NCBI GenBank assembly: GCA_014084085.1
Contig: NPFB01000022.1
Location: 228,130-292,129, forward strand
Reading direction: 5' to 3'
Length of the DNA stretch: 64,000 nt
Source: Hondaea fermentalgiana
Lineage: Eukaryota > Sar > Bigyra > Thraustochytrida > Thraustochytriidae
Shown piece by piece: positions 56,600 through 64,000 of the stretch. Numbering within the stretch: the stretch's first letter is position 1; each line of letters opens with the position of its first letter. The translations under genes were made by a program, and so were the position numbers. The notes under the pieces are model-generated. The model made no database searches. It saw only the letters and a program-made list of their open reading frames with translations, and was not told the DNA's origin.

Positions 56600-58825
56600 T
56601 TAAGTTTTTCCGTTGCTGCTGGAGCTGGCCCGACGAAAGCAGACCCACCTAAAGTCATCGGGAATGTTACCTGGGAGAGCGTTCTCGTTTTCGCTAAAGT
56701 CGACCAAGTCCACGACGCGATAAGGCAAGTGCCAACAAGACTGAGTCGCCTGGGCCCGAATTGAAAACTTAGGAGGCCAGTAAAGGTCGATGTTTTGGCA
56801 GCTCAAGGCGTCCAGACGATACATGCGGTAGTAGGCCTGGTGACGCTCCTTCCATTCCAGGTACTCTGGGCTCGAAAGAAGGGTGTGAACGTGGTCGCGC
56901 AAAAAGTCATTTGATACAAATGGAACATTGGCCTTCATTGCTGCAAGCAGCCAAAAAAGGTCGTCGTTGCCCGATTCAATCGTGCAGATCGTAACGCTAG
57001 GATCCTGCGTCAGCTTGCGCCAGGCTTCTCTGTTCCCCGCCTCCGTCATATGGCGCTTGCCTGTGTGCATCCGATGCATGACCACGAGTTTGTGCTTGTC
57101 CGGCCCAATCGCATCCAAAACCTGCTGCAGCTGCACGAATGACCAGCGTGGACGGTTTCCAAAATTCTGCTTGTAGTGAGCAATGTTCGCAGCGTCTATC
57201 AAAACGTCGTACGGTACGTTGATCTTCCGATCAAAAGATTCAATCGCCGCATCACGATCCATGCGATTATGCATTGTCGTCTTGAGGTATTCGATGAGAT
57301 CAGGCAGCATGGCTTCGATTTTCTCGGGCGATGGCTCGATCGAGGCCAGCGTCTCGCTGCAACAGCCACACTTGCCCGAATCGGCGTCGACAACGACATC
57401 ATCGGTGACCTCCCAGGTGTGGTCAGGATCGATCTCTACTCGCTCGCGTAGAATGTCGGTCGTCTTCGCCCCAGGGACATGGTTCGACTTGAAGAACCAG
57501 TTCACCAAAAGGTCGTCAAATATCGAGAGAGCGAGCCGCTGCAACGAAAGGTCCTCATTCGCCTTGGCTGCCTTGGCCACGCGAAGACAGCAATTAAAGT
57601 ACAAGTGATAGACGTCTTCTTCGTCTCGGAGATCTACTTTCAGCTCCTCCATGGTGCCATGAATTTGGCGAATGTAGTCCAAGTCCTTCTGGGACTGCGC
57701 TTTCTCGGAAAGGTAGGTCAATGCGCCCAAATAAGTACGTACGCGTGGGACTATATTAGCCTCGCGCATCTGATTTACCATCTCAAGGGCGCGGTCGATT
57801 TCGCCTTTTGAGCTGAGCCACTTGACGACATTCGACCAAAGCGCCTCGGAGACTTGGACGCCTTCCTTGCTGGAGGACTTTCCTTTGAGCAGGTCGCCGT
57901 CAAGAAGCTCCTGCATCATGTCGTCTCGGTCGGTCATGGAGAGCAGCCGAATGACTCCAGGGCGCAGCTTGACGCGCTGCATGATATCGTCGCGGTGCGC
58001 CTTGAACCACGCGAAGAAAGCTTCAAAGTCCTCAAAACGCTGGATCACCTGATGTTCAATGTCCAATCGGAGCACATGAGCCTGCTCTGGCTCAACCTGC
58101 GACAATTTGTGAAGGCGCAAGTACTTTGAAGGCTCCATGTACGACTCGAGGTCGACGAACTTGCTCAGAGGTACGCCGCCGGACACGCCGGTGTTGACCA
58201 TACTTCTGGCCTTTCGATCTTCCTCATTTTGCACATTTCGCCCGTCTCGATGGATTAACTTGGCGACCTTGCCGGTTCGGTCAGGTCCTCCCACGTCCTT
58301 GCGCTTCTCTCTGTTGGCGTGTGGTTCGCTGCGCGCGGGAGCGTTCACGACTGCAGACTTGTTCGCGCTAGTGCTCGTTTTGCTGTGCTTGTCACTGCCG
58401 CCTTTCTCGGCGCCAGCTTTGCCGCCGCGCATTGCACCCTTGTCTTCGCCTTCCATCTTGCTTCGTTTCCACGCTTTGATCAGCGACGAGGGCTTCTTGG
58501 CCCCCTTGGCGGGTGTTGCGCTCTTGTACGCCGCCTTCTTTGCCTTTGTCTTCTTCTCAGTCTTCTTCGAAAACGACGACGATGAAGAGGAAGAAGACGA
58601 CGACGACGACGAGAGCCGCGCGACCTGCTCCAGTTGCGTCCACGCTAGCGCGCGAGTTACTCCCGCACCGTCGTGCCTGAGCAGCAGCCGCGATTCCAGG
58701 CGCCCGCCGCGGGCTGTCGACGCCCCCGCCGCTGCCGCCGCCGCCGCCTGCAGCCGTCGGCCGGCCGCGAACGCCTCGACCTTGGCAATGCGGGGGCTCG
58801 CCACGCGGAAGGCCGCTGCCAGCAT
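56600..58825 (-). CDS. Protein-only RNase P (PRORP)
   Basis: Removes 5' leaders from precursor tRNAs without an RNA subunit. The 741-residue protein begins with a mitochondrial-type presequence (MLAAAFRVASPRIAKVEAF) and a Ser-rich, then Lys/Ser-rich, disordered stretch to about residue 200. PPR-like helices follow (about 290-450, e.g. NVVKWLSSKGEIDRALEMVNQM). The zinc-binding KCGCCSETL and the matching C-terminal SCWHLPYR and RWVCFRR residues are present. The NYN nuclease domain has all metal-binding aspartates: LIDAANIAH (about 541), SGNDDLFWLLAAM (about 619) and SNDFLRDHV (about 638). The first in-frame ATG is 58825. Presequence plus basic region could allow organelle and nuclear forms. Confidence 0.93.
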   Translation of the reverse strand: MLAAAFRVASPRIAKVEAFAAGRRLQAAAAAAAGASTARGGRLESRLLLRHDGAGVTRALAWTQLEQVARLSSSSSSSSSSSSSFSKKTEKKTKAKKAAYKSATPAKGAKKPSSLIKAWKRSKMEGEDKGAMRGGKAGAEKGGSDKHSKTSTSANKSAVVNAPARSEPHANREKRKDVGGPDRTGKVAKLIHRDGRNVQNEEDRKARSMVNTGVSGGVPLSKFVDLESYMEPSKYLRLHKLSQVEPEQAHVLRLDIEHQVIQRFEDFEAFFAWFKAHRDDIMQRVKLRPGVIRLLSMTDRDDMMQELLDGDLLKGKSSSKEGVQVSEALWSNVVKWLSSKGEIDRALEMVNQMREANIVPRVRTYLGALTYLSEKAQSQKDLDYIRQIHGTMEELKVDLRDEEDVYHLYFNCCLRVAKAAKANEDLSLQRLALSIFDDLLVNWFFKSNHVPGAKTTDILRERVEIDPDHTWEVTDDVVVDADSGKCGCCSETLASIEPSPEKIEAMLPDLIEYLKTTMHNRMDRDAAIESFDRKINVPYDVLIDAANIAHYKQNFGNRPRWSFVQLQQVLDAIGPDKHKLVVMHRMHTGKRHMTEAGNREAWRKLTQDPSVTICTIESGNDDLFWLLAAMKANVPFVSNDFLRDHVHTLLSSPEYLEWKERHQAYYRMYRLDALSCQNIDLYWPPKFSIRAQATQSCWHLPYRVVDLVDFSENENALPGNIPDDFRWVCFRRASSSSNGKT

Positions 58826-59787
58826 GCGCTCGTCGCGCACGCGCCCTGCGCGAGGTGATTGATCGATCTCCGTCTGCGCGGCTCTCGCTGCCTGCCGGGC
58901 CGTCGCTGGGTGGCTGTGAACCCTGCTTGCGACAAGCAGAGAGGGGGCCTAGGAGTTGCTAACTACTATAGTCGTCGCACCCACCGGGAGGGTGTAGTAG
59001 TGGACTCCGAATGTAAACGCGGCGGCTCATGCATCGCCGGGAACACGAAAGGCCCCGTTTTGTGAGCAGCAGCGTCTTTGGGCGGTAAATCTCGGAGAGT
59101 GTACCTCCTTTTTGATTTTCTGGGCAATTGATGAAAATGCGCAAGGAAATGAGCTCTCGCTTCGAAGAGAATTGGAGGAGAGAATTTCGAGGATTGCCAA
59201 AAGCGAAATGGGAACGTTTTAAGGTATCGAGTCTGTGTGCAGAAATAGCGTTTATGAAAATACCGAACAGGACTCGGCGTTTTGCAAGGGATGGGAAAGA
59301 ATGTCCAACTTCTATTGGAATTAGACTCGTAAATCTTGGTTTTGAGAATATAGTTGTTATGCAAAAGCCAAAAACACGTTCGAGATCCTCGTTGTCTCCG
59401 CGACAAAAGGAAGACCTTCACTTCTCGCATTTTGTCTTTCTTCAAGACGACCTTGTTGCCCACTGACAAAACAAAGAAACGAGAAAAGATTTAGAATTGG
59501 TAGGGGGGGGGGTATAATAAATTTATCGTTTCACCGTTACCCTGAAATTTACAATGTGAGACATCGTTTAAGCTGCTCCTAACACGGTAAATGCCCCCTA
59601 TCGGCGAAACTGTCGCAAAAGGGATTGGCCGGCCAACGTCCATCTCAACAGACAGAGAGGCAGGCAGACCAAACACATAAAGCGAAGAACAACAACAAAC
59701 AACGCGCGCGCGAGAGAGAGCTGCGAAGAACAGCGCCGACAAGTGCGCGACGAGGGCTTCGGTCGTCGGCACCTGACTGACGGGAAG
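58826..59787. other. Divergent upstream region between PRORP and DNAAF5-like gene
   Basis: Contains two overlapping opposite frames (minus 58966-59469, 167 codons; plus 59128-59466, 112 codons) with low third-position G/C and no recognisable domain; I do not call either. A G10 run lies at 59503-59512, and CGCGCGCGCGAGAGAGAG at 59704-59720. Confidence 0.5.
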
Positions 59788-62496
59788 ATGGACCCACTCA
59801 TGGCCAAGTTCCAGAGGGACATCAACTGCGCAGCGGACGACGACAGAACCACTCGCACGAGGGCGCTCAAGAAGCTCGACGAGGCGGCCTTTGGCAGACG
59901 CAGCGCAGACGAACTCGACGAGGAAGGGGCGCGCACCAAGCTCCTGAACAATGGACTGCTCCAGACACTCGTGGACAGGTTTGCGGACCCGGCTGAGAAA
60001 TGCCGCGAGCTGAGCGTTTCCATGCTCACCAAGTTCGTCCAGGATGACGCCAAGGGCGTCGATCCGAAACCAGGCCGTGGCATTGGCAAAGCCACTGTAG
60101 AGGCCATTGCGGCGCTCAGCATCGAGGCTGCAGAACCGCGTCTCTGCGAATCGCCGTTTCCAGAAGGCTCCGAGGAAATTCGGCTCGCACTTGTCGAGCT
60201 CCTCGCAGCGCTCATTGACCATCCCCATGCGCACGACGCCATCGAAAGGAAATTCTCAAACATCGCGCGCATCATCACGCGTGCTTCGACAGACACCTTT
60301 CCGGATTGTAAGAAAGAGTGCGCAGCATGCGTCACGAAGTTGTGCGCCGCCTTTTCGGACACGGTGCACCGCCAGTTTGAGACGCTCCTGGACGCCCTTG
60401 TCGCCAACCTTGGCCATCAGCACGCCAAGGTGCGTCAGGCGTGCCTGGATGCCATCAAGGCGCTCGCTGTCTCGTGCGCTGCCTCGGCCGCAACTTTTCA
60501 GGATGTCATGCACGAAAAGGTCGTGCCGGCCATCCGAAACGTGAACCACGATCGCGCCTCGGCAGTTCGCATTCGGGGGATCGAGCTCATTAGTGAGCTT
60601 TTGCGGACCATGCCCGACTCGACCGTCTACCGCAAGGATTTGCTGCCCATTCTTATCTTCGGACTAGCCGATCAGGCCATGCAGATTCAGCAGATGACAC
60701 TCGAGGTCGTCGAGCGACTCGGGCAAAGTCTTGCTGGCGATGCCATTGAGGCAGCCGCCCCGCCAGACCCCCCTGCTACCATATCGCTGCCAGAGCCCTT
60801 TGCAAAACGCCCAGGCGCCGGGGCGCGCCAGCTCGTTGTAAACATTCTTCCCTCGGCCCTGCCCAAGTTGCTTCAAGAGGCACGCGACTGGACCGCGCAG
60901 GAGCGCTTCCGCGCTGTCGCGCTGATGCGCTGCTTTGTGGTATTTGCCGAAGATGCCATGCAGCCATTTTTGCGAGAAATTTGCGAGACCCTCTTTGTCG
61001 TCGCTATGGACGACGAGCAGTCTGTGCGCGACACAGCCGCCGACACGGCCAGGCTTCTTGGTCACTTTTGCAGCACAGAGGCACTTCTCGACCTCGTCCT
61101 TCCAGCATGTCTTGGCCAAAAGGCTGCAGGGGATGCCGGCCCTGAAGAGGGCGCAAGTCGTCGGCTCGGGGCGCTCGCCTGTCTTGCAGGCATCACGCTC
61201 GGTTTGCCCTCGCGTCCCGGACTCCATGCGCATCTGGCCCGCATCTCCGCGACGCTCAATGACCCGGCACTGGAGCGCGCCGCGACCAATGAGTCTGCGA
61301 TTCAGGTCCAAGTTCTTCAGGCCATCTCAGGTCTCCTTGAGCACGCCTACGCATCAAATGTGCAAGACAATCTCGGTCCGCTCAACCGAGAGACCATTTG
61401 CAATGTGCTACGTGTACTTTTTATTCTTATCACCAGCCCTGGAGACGAAGATCTGGCGCAGGGCGCGGAAGAATCCCTCGTTCTGGCCGCTGCGTGCGGC
61501 GATTTTTTTACGCACGTGGCCGTTTCCAATGACGCTGACGCCGAACCCGTACCCAGCGTCTCTGCGATGGTCGAGGCTTGTTGTTCGGGTCTCTTGCCTG
61601 CGGACGCGTCGCAGGCTGCCTCGTGGACCAAATTTGCAGCTGACCGCCGCGTTTTTGACCAGGCGGTCCGGCGCACCGGTGTCGCGGGTCTTGCGCGTCA
61701 AAGTCAGCTCGCCAAGGTGGTCCAGGTACTCGCCGTGACAACTCCTGCTGATAGAGATGCAGACTTGCGACTTTGCATGCTCTCTCTGCTCGAGGCAATC
61801 ATCGCCTCCAGCCTCGGTAATGATACGGGCCCCGACAGTGTTTCTGACAAAGAGAACCGTGGGCCTCTCGATGCTTTTGCCCCGGCGCTCGTCAGCAAGG
61901 TCCTTGGTCCGAACCTTGTATGGCGCGCGGGGCGCGTGCCATCGACGATTCGCAAGGTGAGCATGTTTTGTCTGAGTCGGCTTGCCGCAGTCGCTAGCGA
62001 TGCGCAAACACAGTGGTACGCGAGTGAGCTTGACGGCCTTTTCCCGACGCTCAAAGCTTGTCTTGATGACCTCGATACCGATACGCGCCGCTTCACGTGC
62101 ATGGCGCTGCGGGAAATCTATGGCCTTCTTGTATCCCACAAAAAGGAACTCAGCCGCACTGTTGTCGCTGACGGCTATCACGACATTATTAAGCGTCTCG
62201 ACGATGCAGATGACCGCGTTCGCATCGTCGCCTGCGAAGCTCTCGTGAATATGATCAGGGGAGCTCCCCTCGAGATTTTGAAAGGCACGCCAACCGAATA
62301 CATTGTGGACACTGCGCTTATCCACATGGATGACGCGGAGGCATCGGTCCAGCAGGCCGTTTTCGGGATTGTTGAAGCTCTTGTCCAACGCGGTGTGGAT
62401 TTGGGGAAAATTTCGGCCAAGGCAGCCTCGCACAGAGCGCGCCACCGCAGCCCGGACCTTTGCGATCGCCTCGTTGCCATGTGCGAGCAAAACTAG
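59788..62496 (+). CDS. HEAT-repeat dynein assembly factor, DNAAF5/HEATR2-like
   Basis: A 902-residue all-helical protein made of HEAT repeats, close in length to animal DNAAF5, which helps preassemble axonemal dynein arms in the cytoplasm. The most family-like block is DTFPDCKKECAACVTKLCAAF followed by LDALVANLGHQHAKVRQACLDAIKAL (about 170-230), matching the FPDVKKE and HQHSKVR region. Repeats continue to the end, e.g. LLPILIFGLADQAMQIQQMTLEVVERLG and LDDADDRVRIVACEALVNMI. The ATG at 59788 (MDPLMAKFQRD) is chosen; the frame runs 15 codons further without ATG. Fits a flagellated life stage, with a CFAP141-like gene just downstream on the other strand. Other HEAT scaffolds are possible because repeats are easily confused. 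Confidence 0.72.
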   Translation: MDPLMAKFQRDINCAADDDRTTRTRALKKLDEAAFGRRSADELDEEGARTKLLNNGLLQTLVDRFADPAEKCRELSVSMLTKFVQDDAKGVDPKPGRGIGKATVEAIAALSIEAAEPRLCESPFPEGSEEIRLALVELLAALIDHPHAHDAIERKFSNIARIITRASTDTFPDCKKECAACVTKLCAAFSDTVHRQFETLLDALVANLGHQHAKVRQACLDAIKALAVSCAASAATFQDVMHEKVVPAIRNVNHDRASAVRIRGIELISELLRTMPDSTVYRKDLLPILIFGLADQAMQIQQMTLEVVERLGQSLAGDAIEAAAPPDPPATISLPEPFAKRPGAGARQLVVNILPSALPKLLQEARDWTAQERFRAVALMRCFVVFAEDAMQPFLREICETLFVVAMDDEQSVRDTAADTARLLGHFCSTEALLDLVLPACLGQKAAGDAGPEEGASRRLGALACLAGITLGLPSRPGLHAHLARISATLNDPALERAATNESAIQVQVLQAISGLLEHAYASNVQDNLGPLNRETICNVLRVLFILITSPGDEDLAQGAEESLVLAAACGDFFTHVAVSNDADAEPVPSVSAMVEACCSGLLPADASQAASWTKFAADRRVFDQAVRRTGVAGLARQSQLAKVVQVLAVTTPADRDADLRLCMLSLLEAIIASSLGNDTGPDSVSDKENRGPLDAFAPALVSKVLGPNLVWRAGRVPSTIRKVSMFCLSRLAAVASDAQTQWYASELDGLFPTLKACLDDLDTDTRRFTCMALREIYGLLVSHKKELSRTVVADGYHDIIKRLDDADDRVRIVACEALVNMIRGAPLEILKGTPTEYIVDTALIHMDDAEASVQQAVFGIVEALVQRGVDLGKISAKAASHRARHRSPDLCDRLVAMCEQN

Positions 62497-62977
62497 AGTA
62501 AAAGAGTCCACTTTTTCTTTCTTTTTCAATATTCTAAAAAGGTCAGCTTTACAGCATGAGCTATGGTTTGGGACTCCGCAGGCATCGTGTGCTCGAAATT
62601 CCAAGGAAAGATGAAGATTTCGCCTCCCCAAAGCAAAAGAATTATTTTTGATTGATTTTTAGAGGAACGACCCATAGGGCATGCTTGCACAGTGCGAAAT
62701 CGGAGTTTGATCCAAAATAAGAGGCGGCCCGCTCGTGCGCGACCCGAAAGCACATGCGGTAGAGTACCGTACTCTTCCCCCTCTACCCGACACGCACTTC
62801 TCTCGCGACCGAAACTTTCCATGCGTTTCGTATTCAGTCTCGCTTTGGAAAATATGCGAGCGTGACCTTCTTCACCACACCGTAGAGTTCATTTCCATCT
62901 CATCGACGTCTTCCTTGCGAGCGAGCTTGAGCAACAAGATTTTGAAAAAGAAGAATTTTCCAAGAGGAGGTTTTTTC
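62497..62977. other. Convergent 3' intergenic region
   Basis: A/T-rich with T tracts at 62510-62530 and 62640-62660. No gene seen. Confidence 0.6.
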
Positions 62978-63316
62978 TTAATGTGCTGCTTTGTAGCGAG
63001 CCAATCCTCGGTTTGCCAATTCCTCTTCGAGAGCTTCGTCTTCGGATTGCAAAAGCGCTTTGAGCCGAGCGCGACGCGCACGAACGAGGTTCTCGCTTTC
63101 AAAGCGAAGTTCTTCCTCGCATGCCGCCTCAAGCCTCACATCTGCCTCGCGATTCGTCGACTGTTGGTGCTTTGTCTCCCAATGTGCGCGAGCCTCGGCA
63201 GACTTTCGATCGCGGAGATCGTCCATGGCGCGAGCTACTGCCATCTCTTTCTTGACGAGCTCGCGCACATTGTCATCTGCCTTGCGCACGCGGGGTCGTC
63301 GTGTGCTCGAACTCAT
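62978..63316 (-). CDS. Small coiled-coil protein, CFAP141-like
   Basis: A 112-residue protein with an almost continuous charged helix: ELVKKEMAVARAMDDLRDRK, then EELRFESENLVRARRARLKALLQSEDEALEEELANRGLA. The ending pattern (R-x-x-L-x-x-L-L-x-x-E-x-x-x-x-x-x-E-L-x-x-x-G-L) resembles CFAP141/C1orf189, a small protein inside ciliary doublet microtubules. The match rests on that short C-terminal pattern and on similar size, so it is tentative. The ATG at 63316 (MSSSTRRPRVRK) is preceded by A/T-richer sequence. It converges on the DNAAF5-like gene. A generic coiled coil is the alternative. Confidence 0.5.
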   Translation of the reverse strand: MSSSTRRPRVRKADDNVRELVKKEMAVARAMDDLRDRKSAEARAHWETKHQQSTNREADVRLEAACEEELRFESENLVRARRARLKALLQSEDEALEEELANRGLARYKAAH

Positions 63317-64000
63317 TATTTGGAAAAGTGAAGTCTGTCCGGATTCAACAACGTCGCGTTGCGTGCCACGTCACTCGCGAGTCGCTTGAGTATTTTGTCG
63401 CCTTCGGTCACGACGTCTTGCCTCTTGCTTTTCTTCGTGTACTACGTCTTGTGTGCAGCTCAGCTGTGCGCAAGAAATGAGTCTAAACAATAAGTGAGGT
63501 ATAATAACCAAGCTCGAGCTCGACGATGCAGCAATAGGCTATAAGAGAGCGAGACGCCAAGCGCTCTGGCACGTTGCAGTATCTGTGAAAAGAAAGGGAG
63601 AGATCAAATCGTTTCATTCGTCCGAGTGGCCTTAAGACCGTCAACACACGGATGGCACTGCAATATCACCATGGCATGGCACCGCAATGGCACCGCCATT
63701 CGTCAACGGATCTTTGACATATAGTATTCACGTGCTTTTGTCGTACGATTCTCGGAAATTCATCCATGCACTGTCCCTGCAGTCGGGTGGTGGGTTGGCC
63801 AGGCTCCACAAGACGCAGCACGTACGTCCGCTACGCGGCGCCGCGAGGGTGGTCGCAGTTGTCGCTTTACACGCGTAAAACGCGCGCCGGGGCCAGAGCA
63901 CATATGCGCGACACATTAATTGACAGCTTGCAGATAGATCACTTGTAGACAGACGCTGGCCAACCAGACACCCTTGGTAAGCCGGCTGGCGCGCTGGACA
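63317..64000. other. Right edge of window, no gene recognised
   Basis: Probable upstream region of the CFAP141-like gene, followed by mixed sequence with ATGGCAC repeats near 63650-63690. Only short frames without gene-like codon use are seen. A GTACGT site on the plus strand at about 63821 could be a donor of a gene continuing to the right. Confidence 0.5.

Noticed and set aside
58966..59469. 167-codon minus frame and 112-codon plus frame in the PRORP/DNAAF5 spacer
   Set aside because: A/T-rich third positions unlike the genes in this window, mutually overlapping, and no recognisable domain.
1..64000. CRISPR arrays, prokaryotic operons, prophage or transposon genes
   Set aside because: The genes are eukaryotic with introns; no regularly spaced direct repeats, transposase, integrase or reverse-transcriptase motifs were seen.

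Overview
This window looks like nuclear DNA from a compact-genome protist, most probably a thraustochytrid or another labyrinthulomycete stramenopile. That placement is an inference: the genes are eukaryotic (ubiquitin E1, RTF1, RFC, OGFOD1, a vacuolar-sorting-receptor-like protein), mostly uninterrupted, rich in G/C at third codon positions, spaced about 2.3 kb apart, and include flagellar assembly genes and a protein-only RNase P. The standard genetic code fits every gene read here.

Layout. 1-7 kb: the 3' end of porphobilinogen deaminase, a three-exon leucine-rich-repeat gene, the Paf1-complex subunit RTF1, and an IQ-motif protein with an apparent frameshift near its end. 7-12 kb: a tiny cysteine-rich protein, an SLC25A38-type mitochondrial glycine carrier and an aspartyl/asparaginyl beta-hydroxylase-like protein. 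12-18 kb: a sterol-glucosyltransferase-like enzyme and a PA-domain sorting receptor, divergent around an assembly gap, then a GARP transcription factor. 18-20.7 kb: no gene recognised. 20.7-30 kb: ubiquitin E1, a CHK/APH-like small-molecule kinase, an FAD monooxygenase and aspartate carbamoyltransferase. 29.7-33.8 kb: low-complexity GC-rich DNA. 33.8-38 kb: OGFOD1/Tpa1 prolyl hydroxylase divergent from a class A DnaJ. 38-42.5 kb: WD40 and COR-TIR coding parts flanking an assembly gap, then a membrane sulfotransferase. 44-49 kb: three tandem membrane-anchored MDR oxidoreductase paralogues. 50-56 kb: RFC4-type clamp-loader subunit, a four-exon coiled-coil gene, an FCP1-like HAD protein and a YqgE-family protein. 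56-64 kb: PRORP, a DNAAF5-like HEAT-repeat dynein assembly factor and a CFAP141-like small protein.

Themes. Two genes belong to heme supply (porphobilinogen deaminase and the SLC25A38-like carrier). At least one, and probably several, serve the flagellum (DNAAF5-like, CFAP141-like, perhaps the four-exon coiled-coil gene), consistent with a zoosporic life stage. The most unusual items are the WD40/COR/TIR locus, the triplicated MDR array, a DnaJ that keeps only one of two zinc centres, and five coding introns that all begin GTACGT.

Limits: three 100-N gaps have unknown true length, exons were placed by eye from splice motifs and reading phase, and no database search was possible.
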